A DNA stretch of 64,000 nucleotides from SVEL01 sp045126215 (GCA_045126215.1 JBGVOD010000006.1:62001-126000); one strand, 5' to 3'. Shown: positions 16,995 through 26,449, counted from the first letter of the stretch. Notes: generated by a model not told the origin, from the sequence alone. A program made the numbers and translations.

Positions 16995-18542
16995 CTAGTT
17001 ATCAAATATATCTTTAGAACCCAATGTTATTTCATAATCAACCTGCGTGTATTTGCGTCCTGAAGGCACATATGCTGTAATTGTAATTGTGTCACCTTCT
17101 GTATAATATGATAACTGATCAATAAGTTCACTGGCAGATGACACATCTACTCCTTCTACTGATACTATTACCGAGCCTGCAATGAGGCCTGCTTCATCGG
17201 CCGGACTTCCATCAATAACATCCCTGATATAGGCTCCTGTTGGAAATCCATACTGAGAAGATGTAGTACTATCAACTGTAATTGTGTTTGCGCCAAGATA
17301 ACCTCTTGAATCATCATCATACTTTGTCTTGTTTGCCTGTTCTAATAAAGTATCAATAATGTCGCCTGCATGTGACACCGGAATAGCATATCCCATACCC
17401 TCAACAGATGATGAGCTTGTACTTGATGTGCTTGATTTAGCTGAATTTATACCAATAACTTCACCTTTCATATTAATCAGTGCACCACCGCTATTTCCAC
17501 CATTAATTGCAGCATCAGTCTGAATAACTGTCAACTTCTTACTATCAACTGTTATTTCTCTATTAACAGCACTTACATATCCTACTGTAAGTGACTGACC
17601 ATATCCAAGTGCATTTCCAATGGCAACCACCTGATCACCAACAACAAGTTCATCAGAATTTCCAAGAACAGCTATCTTTATAGCATCTGCTGTTTCTCCA
17701 TCTATTGATTCAAGTGGAATTGCCACAATTGCCAAATCATTTGTAGGACTTGTAGCCTTTACATATGCATCATCCGTAGATGTACCATTGACAAATTCTA
17801 CTGTAAGACTTGTTGAATCCTCAATAACATGATTATTTGTAATAATCAAAAGTTCTGTATCTGTTTGTTTAATAATTATTCCTGAGCCGGCTCCTGTTAC
17901 CTGATACGAACCACCACCATAAAAAGGATTATAATTTTGTGTAACAATTGCTGTGTTAGTAATAGCAACTATAGATGGCATAACCATCTGTCCAATCTCT
18001 GCCACTGTGTATGTTTTTTCATTTACCTGGCTTGATGTATTTGTAATATTTGATTCTTCATCACCTAATGTATTTTCACCTGTTGCTCCTCCTGAAGTAC
18101 CACTTGATGAACTACCATTAATAACCTCTGCTGTTGTTCCAATCTTTATATTGGAACCATTTCTTTTATCTTCTGCGATGTTTATTCCTAAATCAGTATA
18201 TTCAAAAAGACAATATATAACTGCTGTATTAACAAGCACAGTTATAATCAGAAATGCCACACATGTAGCAAAAACCTTTCCCATTGTAACAGGTTTCTTG
18301 ATTTTTTCTTTCTTTTGCTTCTTAGCTTTCTTCTGTTTTGTATTCATCTCATATTCAGGCTGTACTTCACCTTCCTTTGCTGTATAGAATACAGGATTTG
18401 ATGAATTTACAGATTCATATACACCTTGCGATGTATATGATGTTTCGCTGTTCATTATATTGGTAGCATTTTCATTCACACTGTTTGTACTATTTTCACA
18501 TATTTTATTATTGCTATCATTTTTTATTATATTTTCGTCCAT
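16995..18542 (-). CDS. HtrA/DegP-like membrane-anchored serine protease with PDZ domain
   Basis: 515 residues from the ATG at 18542, chosen for AAAGGAGG about eight bases upstream. A cytoplasmic Asn/Ser-rich region is followed by one transmembrane helix (around 95-117), a Ser/Gly linker, and a trypsin-like domain with His238 (TNNHVIED), Asp269 (TNDLAIV) and Ser351 (GGNSGGALIN). One C-terminal PDZ domain follows (RGYLGANT onwards). It degrades or refolds damaged extracytoplasmic proteins. A terminator separates it from the upstream J-domain gene, so it has its own promoter. Confidence 0.93.
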   Translation of the reverse strand: MDENIIKNDSNNKICENSTNSVNENATNIMNSETSYTSQGVYESVNSSNPVFYTAKEGEVQPEYEMNTKQKKAKKQKKEKIKKPVTMGKVFATCVAFLIITVLVNTAVIYCLFEYTDLGINIAEDKRNGSNIKIGTTAEVINGSSSSGTSGGATGENTLGDEESNITNTSSQVNEKTYTVAEIGQMVMPSIVAITNTAIVTQNYNPFYGGGSYQVTGAGSGIIIKQTDTELLIITNNHVIEDSTSLTVEFVNGTSTDDAYVKATSPTNDLAIVAIPLESIDGETADAIKIAVLGNSDELVVGDQVVAIGNALGYGQSLTVGYVSAVNREITVDSKKLTVIQTDAAINGGNSGGALINMKGEVIGINSAKSSTSSTSSSSVEGMGYAIPVSHAGDIIDTLLEQANKTKYDDDSRGYLGANTITVDSTTSSQYGFPTGAYIRDVIDGSPADEAGLIAGSVIVSVEGVDVSSASELIDQLSYYTEGDTITITAYVPSGRKYTQVDYEITLGSKDIFDN

Positions 18543-18613
18543 AGTCTCTTCCTCCTTTTCAACTATGTGGCTAGTATAAAACCTAAATGTGTAGCTTTTG
18601 TGTCCTGAATGTG

Positions 18614-18640
18614 AAAAAATGAGGCATAGCCTCATTTTTT
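18614..18640 (-). terminator. Rho-independent terminator after the J-domain gene
   Basis: A perfect 12-bp stem, AAAAAATGAGGC / GCCTCATTTTTT, with a three-base loop, four bases past the stop codon of the J-domain gene. Its A and T ends make it effective in both directions. It closes operon 2. Confidence 0.9.
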
Positions 18641-18643
18641 CCT

Positions 18644-19252
18644 TTAACAATTATATATCTTCCTTAATTTTTCAAACTCTCTATTAATTAACAGCAGTGT
18701 TTCTTCATCACCATTTCCGCTATCCGGGTGATATATCTTAAGAAGTTCTCTGTATCTTCTTTTTAAAGAGCTTTCACTATTAACACCCACAAAGAATGCA
18801 CCGTTTGTAACGACGTGATTCTTGTTCTGTTTATTCTGTTCCATTCTTATATTTGCTTTTTCTCTATCTATATATGCCTTTTCTCTTGCAATTCTATCCT
18901 TATCTGCAGTTATCCTGTGAAGTTCTTTTTCAACCACACCCCACTGTTTATCAAACAGATCTTTCTGACGTATGAGCTGTTTTTCTTTTATAGCAAGCTC
19001 AGTTTCCTTAGATTTCTTCAATATCTCAAACTCTTTTTTCTCTCTGTTGAGCTTGTTCCATTCATCTTCGATTTCCTGGCGTTCGTGCTGAAGACGGACA
19101 TTTTCCATAAACATCCAGTGTTTTTCCATTTCTTCTTCATCTGCATGTTTAATATCTTCATCTATTAACTTTTCTGAATCATCATCAAAAGCACCTGTGG
19201 CAGCAGTTGCTTCTACCTCTTTTAACAATTCTTGTAAAGCTTCATTATCCAT
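18644..19252 (-). CDS. Coiled-coil protein with C-terminal J domain
   Basis: 202 residues. Residues 40-150 are a charged, Glu/Lys/Arg-rich coiled coil. The last 48 residues are a J-domain fragment with helix II KRRYRELLKIY, the HPD tripeptide and a third helix (NREFEKLRKIY). The J domain is C-terminal rather than N-terminal as in DnaJ, so the protein is not a standard DnaJ but should still recruit an Hsp70. It is the last gene after the LCP ligases (27 bp gap). A link to envelope assembly is only positional. Confidence 0.75.
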   Translation of the reverse strand: MDNEALQELLKEVEATAATGAFDDDSEKLIDEDIKHADEEEMEKHWMFMENVRLQHERQEIEDEWNKLNREKKEFEILKKSKETELAIKEKQLIRQKDLFDKQWGVVEKELHRITADKDRIAREKAYIDREKANIRMEQNKQNKNHVVTNGAFFVGVNSESSLKRRYRELLKIYHPDSGNGDEETLLLINREFEKLRKIYNC

Positions 19253-19279
19253 CTAAATACACACCTCTATCGTAATGTT

Positions 19280-20608
19280 TTAGTCAATCTTGAGATTTTC
19301 ATCTCCCTCGAGTCTCTTCTCCGGACATCCAAATTTACTAAATAATACATCGTTCAAATCACTAACTGTTTGAGATGGCGAATATTTCTTATTATCGAAT
19401 AAGAATTCATGTAATTTATAGTTGTTATATGTTAAACCTGCTATACATACAGGAGACGATACGCCACCTGCTTCATTGTAGGCTTCTTTTGTAAATGGAT
19501 ATCCAACAGTTCCCACAATAGAGAACTCCATCAAAGTAGGTATTAAATCTATAATTTCATCATATGGAATACTTGTATATATAAGTTTTTGATCGCTATT
19601 GAAAATCTCTTCCGCTATATCCATTACTTCGCTGACACCAGCAGATTTGGCTTTTTCAACCATAAGCTGAATAACTCTTCTCTGTCTTGCTGTACGACCG
19701 TAATCATCACGGTATTCCTGTCCATCAATATCTTTAAATGTAGCATATCTAATTCTACAAAATGCTGTAGCCTGAAGTCCATTCAGATGAAGATATCCAG
19801 AGCCATACACATCAGGAGAACTCATACCTGTAATTTTCCTGGTTTCTGTAAGATACTGATTAATCCAATACACTTCATCTTCCGAAAGATTAATATCTAT
19901 ACCACCAAGCATATCAATAACATTTGCAAGACACGAAAAATTAATTGTTACATAATCACTGATATTTAAATCAAGATTTGTATTTAATGTATTAACAAGG
20001 TTCTGTGCTCCTTTTTTCGACTCGTAAGCACTATTGACCTTGTTGTATGTCATATCACCATCATCTTTTGTGATTCTCATACATGTGTCACGATATACTG
20101 ATGCCAGCTTAACCTCTCCTGACTTTTTATTAATGCTACACACAATAATGGTATCACTGTTTGCCCAGCTCTCAAGCTGTTCATTTCTTGTATCAACACC
20201 AATAAGAGCAATGTTGTAGTAGTCTTTCATAGCGTCTGTATCGAGTCCATCGTTTGTTTCAACATCTCTGTTAAACTCATCATCAAAGATATTATTATAC
20301 TCATCTTCTGACATTACCAGTGATATAAAAAACTTTCCAATAGGTGTACTTAAAAGCCATGCCTTTGAATTTGGCATAATAAGCATTACTAATGTAAAAA
20401 TGAGAACAGCAATTACAAGTAACTCACCTATTAAGATAGCTATCTTTCCTTTTTTCTTTTTCTTCTTTCTTTTTTTCTTATTTTTCTTTTCTTTCTGCTC
20501 TTCTTCATAGATATCGGCAACATCTACCGTATACTCTTCATATTCGTTATCTTTGCTTTTACGATTTATATCGAAAATCTCTATTTCATCGTCATACTGT
20601 TTACTCAT
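19280..20608 (-). CDS. LytR-CpsA-Psr (LCP) family glycopolymer ligase
   Basis: 442 residues. An acidic N-terminus and a Lys-rich stretch precede one transmembrane helix (about 51-75); the extracellular LCP domain shows IALIGVDTRN, SDTIIVCSINKKSG and LASVYRDTCMRI, with the Asp and Arg residues that bind the polyprenyl diphosphate. These enzymes attach wall teichoic acids or capsule to peptidoglycan. AGGAGG lies five bases before the ATG. It is a paralogue of the gene directly upstream; the pair may serve two glycopolymers. Confidence 0.92.
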   Translation of the reverse strand: MSKQYDDEIEIFDINRKSKDNEYEEYTVDVADIYEEEQKEKKNKKKRKKKKKKGKIAILIGELLVIAVLIFTLVMLIMPNSKAWLLSTPIGKFFISLVMSEDEYNNIFDDEFNRDVETNDGLDTDAMKDYYNIALIGVDTRNEQLESWANSDTIIVCSINKKSGEVKLASVYRDTCMRITKDDGDMTYNKVNSAYESKKGAQNLVNTLNTNLDLNISDYVTINFSCLANVIDMLGGIDINLSEDEVYWINQYLTETRKITGMSSPDVYGSGYLHLNGLQATAFCRIRYATFKDIDGQEYRDDYGRTARQRRVIQLMVEKAKSAGVSEVMDIAEEIFNSDQKLIYTSIPYDEIIDLIPTLMEFSIVGTVGYPFTKEAYNEAGGVSSPVCIAGLTYNNYKLHEFLFDNKKYSPSQTVSDLNDVLFSKFGCPEKRLEGDENLKID

Positions 20609-20618
20609 TTCAGCCTCC

Positions 20619-20745
20619 TAGTCCTCTGTTGCTCCTCTTTTATATGACTTTAGTCCTCTCTATATTCTTTCTTTCAACTTTAGTACTCTCTATATATTAT
20701 TTCCTTCGACTCTAGTCCTCTGTTGCATCTTCTTTTAATGTAACT
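20619..20745. repeat. Repeats of about 31 bp spanning the gap between the two LCP genes
   Basis: Four related units begin with TAGTCCTCT or TAGTACTCT at 20619, 20651, 20681 and 20713. The last lies inside the 3' end of the upstream LCP gene and includes its stop codon, so the gap looks like tandem copies of that gene's tail. Confidence 0.65.
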
Positions 20746-22076
20746 TCCTCAACATGTGTCTTCAAATACAGCATATCACTTATTCCCTGAACCACTGTTG
20801 ATGGCTTGTAGTTGTAATCACCAAACAAAAACTGATGCATCTTTGTTACATTATATGCAAATCCCTGTGCAACAACAGAGCTCTCACCACCTGTAACACT
20901 ATGGTCAGGACATGTATATGTGGTTGGAAAACCTGCTGAACCGGTAATATTGAAATCTATCAAAACAGGAATCATATCCAGCAAATCATCATAAGGAATA
21001 CTTGTCTTTACAATAGTCTGGTCTGCATTAAATATTTCTTCAGCCATATCCATAACTGTATCAAGTCCTGCGTTCTTTGCCTTTGACACAAGCTGCTCTA
21101 TTACAAATCTCTGTCTGGCTGTACGTCCAAAATCATCATTGTATTTGTTGCCATCAGGATCAGTAAAGGTTGTGTATCTGATTCTACAAAACGCTGTAGC
21201 CTGAAGTCCTGATAAATGAACTGCTCCATAGGATGTAACATCAGGAGCGTCAAGTCCTGTTACCTTTCGTGTTTCCGTAAGATACTGATTAATCCAGTAC
21301 ATCTCTGTACTTGTTATGCTTACATCAATACCTCCTACCATATCTATTATCTTTGATATTCCATAGAAATTAACTGCGGCATAGTCCTTTATATTCAAGT
21401 CAAAATTCTGATTAAGTGTCTTTACTGCTGCCTCCGGTCCTCCAAATGCATACGCAGAGTTCACTTTACCATACTCTGTTGTACCATCAGGTTTAACTAT
21501 TCGAAGCCAGTTATCCCTGTAGACAGAGCATAATCTTACCTCTTTTGTTTTTTCATTTATACTAACAATGATAATACTATCACTTCTAACACCCTGACCT
21601 AACTCTCCAAATCTTGAATCAAGACCAAATAATGCTATATTTGTGTAGTCATCCAGAATATCATCATTTATTTCCTTATTTATTCCTGTATCATCTCTAT
21701 TATAATCTGCGTCAAGTATATTATCATAGTCCGAATCTGTCACTACGATTTTTATAACAAATCTTCCAAGCCATGTATTTGCAAGTAACGCCTTGGAATT
21801 AGGTGTAATAAGCATAAATATCGCAAGTGACATAACAATAATTGTAAAGATTTCAAAAACAAGCAATAAAGACTTCAGGGAAGTTTTAACTATCATTCCC
21901 GCTGATTTCTTTTTCTTAATATCTGAATCTTTTTTATTATCTTCTTTGTTATCTTCTTTATTTTCAAGATAATCCTCTATGTCTACTTTAAAATCTATAA
22001 TATCCTCTTTGGTATTTTTATTAATATCTTCCGTAGCATTATTAATATTATTTTTTGTATTAGATGAATCAGCCAT
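20712..22076 (-). CDS. LytR-CpsA-Psr (LCP) family glycopolymer ligase, second copy
   Basis: 454 residues with the same design as the neighbouring copy: an acidic N-terminus (with an NKEDNKEDNKKD repeat), one transmembrane helix (about 65-90) and an LCP domain with IALFGLDSR, SDSIIIVSINEKTKE and LCSVYRDNWLRI. The two proteins align along their length (for example WINQYLTETRKVTG and LQATAFCRIRY in both). It lies 12 bp after the priming transferase gene, so ligation is co-expressed with chain initiation. Confidence 0.92.
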   Translation of the reverse strand: MADSSNTKNNINNATEDINKNTKEDIIDFKVDIEDYLENKEDNKEDNKKDSDIKKKKSAGMIVKTSLKSLLLVFEIFTIIVMSLAIFMLITPNSKALLANTWLGRFVIKIVVTDSDYDNILDADYNRDDTGINKEINDDILDDYTNIALFGLDSRFGELGQGVRSDSIIIVSINEKTKEVRLCSVYRDNWLRIVKPDGTTEYGKVNSAYAFGGPEAAVKTLNQNFDLNIKDYAAVNFYGISKIIDMVGGIDVSITSTEMYWINQYLTETRKVTGLDAPDVTSYGAVHLSGLQATAFCRIRYTTFTDPDGNKYNDDFGRTARQRFVIEQLVSKAKNAGLDTVMDMAEEIFNADQTIVKTSIPYDDLLDMIPVLIDFNITGSAGFPTTYTCPDHSVTGGESSVVAQGFAYNVTKMHQFLFGDYNYKPSTVVQGISDMLYLKTHVEEVTLKEDATED

Positions 22077-22088
22077 TATATCTTCCTC

Positions 22089-23489
22089 TTAATATGCGTT
22101 TTTATTAACAAATCCCTTAAAAATAGTCAAAAACATAATTTTAATATCAAATCCCAATGTCCAATTTTCAATATAATACAAGTCATACTCTATTCTTTTG
22201 CTAATAGATGTATCTCCTCTATAACCATTAACCTGTGCCCATCCCGTAAGTCCCGGACGAACCTGATGTTTTACCATGTATCTTGGTATTTCTTCCTTAA
22301 ACTTATCAACAAAATACGGTCTTTCCGGACGTGGTCCAACAAGGCTCATATCACCTTTTAAAATATTGAAAAGCTGTGGTAGCTCATCAATGCTTGTCTT
22401 TCTTATGAACTTTCCGACCTTTGTAACTCTAGGGTCACCCTTTGTTGTCCATTCCTTCTGTTCACTTTTTACCTCCTGTACAACCATAGATCTGAACTTA
22501 TACATATAGAAGCTCTTATTGTGTAGCCCTACTCTCTCCTGTTTGAAAATAAGTTCTCCCTTTGATGTACACTTAACCAATATAGCAACAATCAACATTA
22601 TAGGCGACGCAAGAATAATGCCTGCAATTGAACCAATAATATCAACCGTTCTTTTAATTATAGCATTCATGGTATTTGTAAGTGGAACATATCTTATATT
22701 GATAACCGGAAGCCCTAATATATCCTCTGTATAAGGCTTTGTAGGAATAATTCCATTATAATCCGGTATAAACTTCGTATGAACGCCACTCTTCTCACAC
22801 TCATAAACAATATGTCCAAGCTTATCATACTCTGTAATGTCGAGAGTAATAGCTATTTCATCCAATTTATTTTCCGGCAAAATCACCTCAAGATTCTCTA
22901 TCCTTCCAAGAACCTTTACGCCCTTATACATAGTACCTCTCTCAATATTATCATCAAGAATACCTCTTATCTCATAGCCCCATTCAGGATTTGCCTTTAC
23001 TCTGTCAATAAACTTCTCTGCTGCCCTTGAATAGCCAATCAGAATCATGTGTTTCTGATTAAATCCTTTTTTACGCATAGTTCTAAGACAAATACGAAGG
23101 ACCATACGCATAACAATGCCATTCAGAGTATTACATACAAAGAAGATAAATATCATTTCACGAGAGTAGTCTACCTGTCTAAATACGTAAAGTACCGTTA
23201 AGTAGATGAGCACACCCATAATGTTTGCCTTGATAATATTTCCTATTTCAAGACGACGTCCCTGTACCCGCTTTGGCGTATACAAATGAAAAGCCACATA
23301 CAGCACAAGATATCCAGGCACAATAAAATAAAGTGCCTTCATATATTCTGCCCGTGATAATGTCCTTGTTCCATCAAAAAATACCGTATTAAATTTTAAA
23401 TACCATGCCTCAATATATGAAAGTGCAAAAAGCACCATATCGAGGACCAAATGTAATCTATTTAAAAATTTTTGGTTATCTTTAATCAT
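22089..23489 (-). CDS. Polyprenyl-phosphate sugar-1-phosphate transferase (priming enzyme)
   Basis: 466 residues. Four to five N-terminal membrane helices, a nucleotide-binding-like middle region (HMILIGYSRAAEKF) and a C-terminal bacterial sugar transferase domain (KRTVDIIGS, FKQERVGL, YKFRSM, SIDELPQLFNILKGDMSLVG, RPGLTGWAQV). This family starts repeat units by moving a sugar phosphate from a UDP-sugar to undecaprenyl phosphate; glucose or galactose is usual for this length. It is the only priming enzyme seen in the window and may start the operon 1 polymer as well. Confidence 0.92.
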   Translation of the reverse strand: MIKDNQKFLNRLHLVLDMVLFALSYIEAWYLKFNTVFFDGTRTLSRAEYMKALYFIVPGYLVLYVAFHLYTPKRVQGRRLEIGNIIKANIMGVLIYLTVLYVFRQVDYSREMIFIFFVCNTLNGIVMRMVLRICLRTMRKKGFNQKHMILIGYSRAAEKFIDRVKANPEWGYEIRGILDDNIERGTMYKGVKVLGRIENLEVILPENKLDEIAITLDITEYDKLGHIVYECEKSGVHTKFIPDYNGIIPTKPYTEDILGLPVINIRYVPLTNTMNAIIKRTVDIIGSIAGIILASPIMLIVAILVKCTSKGELIFKQERVGLHNKSFYMYKFRSMVVQEVKSEQKEWTTKGDPRVTKVGKFIRKTSIDELPQLFNILKGDMSLVGPRPERPYFVDKFKEEIPRYMVKHQVRPGLTGWAQVNGYRGDTSISKRIEYDLYYIENWTLGFDIKIMFLTIFKGFVNKNAY

Positions 23490-23522
23490 GATTTACCTTT
23501 TCCTCCCCTTTAGGTAATAATA

Positions 23523-24401
23523 CTACCTGAGGCGTATTTTATCAACAAATTTTCTCTCGATTAAACCAATTCTCGCCATTATATTAAATAAAAGCATCTT
23601 AACTTTTGGTATTTTTAAGTACTTTCTATAGTATATTCTTCTACTATCATTAAGCATTTTATACCTTTGTGAGACACCTCTATATACCTTTCCAATTGTT
23701 GCATTATGGGCATGTATATATGATAAATTATTTACTAATAACTCTTTATATCCCTTTTGTCTAAGCTTATATGATAATATGTTTTCTTCGCAATAAAGAA
23801 AAGTATCTTCATCAAAGAAACCTACACTTTCAAATGCTGCAAAATCTGCCATGAACATTGAACCATTGATTACATCAACATAAGATACCTCTGAGTTTAA
23901 TTCCTTTTCTCTATAAAGCTTTTTATCCAGCTTAAAAATTTTATTTGTAACTATCATACATGACAGCCCATCTCTTATTATTCCCTGTCTCTTCCATGCA
24001 GACGCGGACACATTTCCATCAGACATTATCATCTTAGGGGCAATGATTGCAACATCCTTATGCTCTTCCATTTTAAGACCAATCTCTTTTATCGTATCCG
24101 CCGATATAATAATATCAGGGTTACATATTATTACCTTGCTGACCTTCATATGCTCTTTGATATATCTAAGTCCTTCATTATTACCGGCTCCGTACCCTAT
24201 ATTACTTTCATTCCTTATAAATATACATGCATTCTCATAGATACTTTTAAGAATTTCATAAGAACCATCTGTCGATGCATTATCCACAAATATCAGTTCA
24301 ACGCTATCTTTAAGTGCAGGTTTTAGCTCTTCAATATATCTTCTTAGAAATGCATTTGCAGTATCAAAATCATTATAATTAAGAACTACTATTGGTATCA
24401 T
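23523..24401 (-). CDS. Glycosyltransferase family 2
   Basis: About 292 residues from the ATG at 24401 (MIPIVVLNYND), preferred because AAAGAAG is eight bases upstream; an ATG seven codons earlier is possible. Motifs are VDNASTDGSYE, IGYGAGNNEG and NPDIII, the pattern of the rhamnosyl/galactofuranosyl GT2 subgroup. It lies between the priming transferase and a GT4, so it probably adds an early sugar of the operon 2 unit. Confidence 0.88.
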   Translation of the reverse strand: MIPIVVLNYNDFDTANAFLRRYIEELKPALKDSVELIFVDNASTDGSYEILKSIYENACIFIRNESNIGYGAGNNEGLRYIKEHMKVSKVIICNPDIIISADTIKEIGLKMEEHKDVAIIAPKMIMSDGNVSASAWKRQGIIRDGLSCMIVTNKIFKLDKKLYREKELNSEVSYVDVINGSMFMADFAAFESVGFFDEDTFLYCEENILSYKLRQKGYKELLVNNLSYIHAHNATIGKVYRGVSQRYKMLNDSRRIYYRKYLKIPKVKMLLFNIMARIGLIERKFVDKIRLR

Positions 24402-24469
24402 AAAATTTTCTTCTTTAATCATATTCTTTAATCTTCTTTAATTATATTCTTTATTCTTCTTTGAAGATA

Positions 24470-25585
24470 TCATTTAAAAACACTTTCAAATACTTTTAAA
24501 TACTGTGAAGCAACATATGATTTCTCATATTCAGGGAAATCTATTACTCTCTTTTCTGTACCTTTGATACTTTTTAACTTTTCAATCCACTCGCTAACAT
24601 CAAAAGGATCATCAACATATACTGCCTTACCTTTTGATACCTCTGGTATACTTGTACACTTGGTCGTAACTACTCTTGAACCAAGCATAAGTCCCTCTAC
24701 AACAGGCATCCCAAATCCCTCAAAAATACTTGGGAATAAAAATGCATATGACTTTTCAAACAACGTATTTCTATCTTCGTTTGAAATAAATCCAGCCATA
24801 ATACAATTCTCTTTTAAATTATGTGTATTTATATAGTCGACTATTCTATTTTCATCACTTTCAGAAATACCAGCTATAATAAGTTTCTTTGGCAAATCAA
24901 TATCTTCTTCTTTTATTTTCTCCATAACCTTAAGTGCAGTCATAACATTCTTGTGCTTAAGCATAGAGCACAAAGTGAACATAAACTCGTCTTCTCCCAC
25001 ACCATACTTTTCCCTTATTATATCAAACGGTGTCTTCTTCTGATCAGTGACAATAGGATTAAGTATAACTCTTACATCAGTATCTTCTCTTCCAAAATTA
25101 TCCAGAATATCTTTCTTAACCCACTCTGATATTGCAACGATACAATCAGATGTTTTAACAGTTCTCTTCCAACAATACATCATCCATGCCCTTCGCATTT
25201 TTGTGAAATATTCCGGAAAATGGAGCTGTTGCAAGTCATGTATTGTTGTTACATATTTAACCTTTTTGCATCTTCTAAGAGGCTTACAATAAACAGGCGT
25301 AAAACAATACTTTATCCCCTTCTTGATTAGCAATTTATTAAAATGTCTATTCTGCCATAAAATTCTCTTGCTTACAGAAAATGCCTCTATATCGCATATT
25401 TCCATAGAAAATCTCTTATCCTCAAGATAATGTTCAAATGTTTTTGCATTATCCTTCGCAGTAAATAAGACGTACTCATTTATATCTGGCAACGCCATAA
25501 AACCATCAAGTAAATTTCTGATGTACGACTCAATACCTCCATTATGTTTAGGTTTTACCCATAACAAATCTATTGCAAACTTCAT
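24470..25585 (-). CDS. Glycosyltransferase family 4 (GT-B fold)
   Basis: 371 residues. The N-terminal Rossmann half opens with DLLWVKPKHNGGIESYIRN; the C-terminal half carries FPSIFEGFGMPVVEGLMLG, the donor-binding E-x7-E region of GT4 retaining transferases. It is the first gene of operon 2, behind a consensus promoter, with AGAAGGA before the ATG. The likely donor is GDP-mannose or a UDP-hexose; not resolvable here. Confidence 0.9.
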   Translation of the reverse strand: MKFAIDLLWVKPKHNGGIESYIRNLLDGFMALPDINEYVLFTAKDNAKTFEHYLEDKRFSMEICDIEAFSVSKRILWQNRHFNKLLIKKGIKYCFTPVYCKPLRRCKKVKYVTTIHDLQQLHFPEYFTKMRRAWMMYCWKRTVKTSDCIVAISEWVKKDILDNFGREDTDVRVILNPIVTDQKKTPFDIIREKYGVGEDEFMFTLCSMLKHKNVMTALKVMEKIKEEDIDLPKKLIIAGISESDENRIVDYINTHNLKENCIMAGFISNEDRNTLFEKSYAFLFPSIFEGFGMPVVEGLMLGSRVVTTKCTSIPEVSKGKAVYVDDPFDVSEWIEKLKSIKGTEKRVIDFPEYEKSYVASQYLKVFESVFK

Positions 25586-25661
25586 ATTATATCCTTCTAG
25601 TATATATTTAAAATTACTTCTATTTGGCAGTGCCTACATATTTTTCCAAATATGCAAGCAA

Positions 25662-25690
25662 ATTATACTAGCATTTTACAGACATGTCAA
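25662..25690 (-). promoter_or_regulatory. Consensus sigma-A promoter of operon 2
   Basis: A perfect match on the minus strand: TTGACA (25685-25690), 17 bases, TATAAT (25662-25667). The leader is about 75 bases and contains an ATTTGG/CCAAAT inverted pair. The hairpin array begins about 40 bp upstream of the -35 box. Confidence 0.88.
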
Positions 25691-25732
25691 ATAGTGGGTG
25701 ATATATGCGGACGTCAAGCTAGGTGGCGCTGG

Positions 25733-26152
25733 AATTTACGGTCTAGAATGAGCAAATCTAGATATAAACCGTAAATTCATTTGAAATCAAGTTAAATCTA
25801 GCTTGGCGTTGGTGAAATTTACGGTCTAGAATGAACAAATCTAGAAAATAAACCGTAAATTCATTTGAAATCAAGTTAAATCTAGCTTGGCGTTGGTGGA
25901 ATTTACGGTCTAAAATGAGCAAATCTAGAAAATAAACCGTAAATTCATCAAGTAACAAGATAAATCTAGCTTGGTGTTGGTGAAATTTACGGTCTAGAAT
26001 GAACAAATCTAGATATAAACCGTAAATTCATCAAGTAACAAGATAAATCTAGCTTGGCGTCGCTGGAATTTACGGTTTGAAATGTGTAAATCAAGAAACA
26101 AACCGTAAATTCTGGAAGAATCAAGATAACTCAAGAAATAAGCCGTAAAAGC
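25733..26152. repeat. Array of five tandem hairpin units (about 84 bp each)
   Basis: Units start at 25733, 25816, 25900, 25984 and 26067; a sixth right arm lies near 26131-26152. Each has AATTTACGGT and ACCGTAAATT about 45 bp end to end. In the first four units an inner CTAGA/TCTAG pair extends the stem. Spacers (TCTAGCTTGGCGTTGG and similar) are nearly identical. Units 3 and 4 share a CATCAAGTAACAAGAT spacer variant, units 1 and 2 a CATTTGAAATCAAGTT variant. The period is near 84, so an open frame with 28-residue repeats runs through it, but without a ribosome binding site. Confidence 0.88.
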
Positions 26153-26246
26153 GGCAGTCAACCAGTGGTGGAATATCAGAAAATCAACCATCAGTGCATA
26201 TACAAATGTGCAAGTAAATGATATTGTAATGTCAGGAGGTGCGAAA

Positions 26247-26449
26247 ATGAATCAAGAAATGATTGGCAAATTTATAGCCGAATGTAGAAAAGAAAAACAT
26301 CTTACACAGAATCAGTTAGCAGAAAAACTTGGCATTACAAATCGTGCAGTTTCAAAATGGGAAGACTAATCTTCCCACTAATAAAACTTGGTACCACAAT
26401 ACTTTTTATAATTGGACTATTGTATGCCTATCTTGTGTATTTAGCTTAA
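26247..26449 (+). pseudogene. XRE-type regulator remnant (HTH plus detached membrane segment)
   Basis: A perfect AGGAGG precedes an ATG encoding 40 residues of a helix-turn-helix (FIAECRKEKHLTQNQLAEKL, then ITNRAVSKWED) and a stop at 26369. Immediately after, in another frame, a hydrophobic segment (LGTTILFIIGLLYAYLVYLA) ends at a stop at 26449. XRE regulators with a C-terminal membrane helix are common in Clostridia, so this looks like one gene that lost its middle. The truncated HTH could still be made, but would lack a dimerisation region. Confidence 0.7.

Noticed and set aside
25758..26191. Minus-strand open frames with 28-residue repeats in the second hairpin array
   Set aside because: They exist only because the repeat period is 84; there is no ribosome binding site, the frame breaks between units, and the conserved part is the inverted repeat, not the protein.
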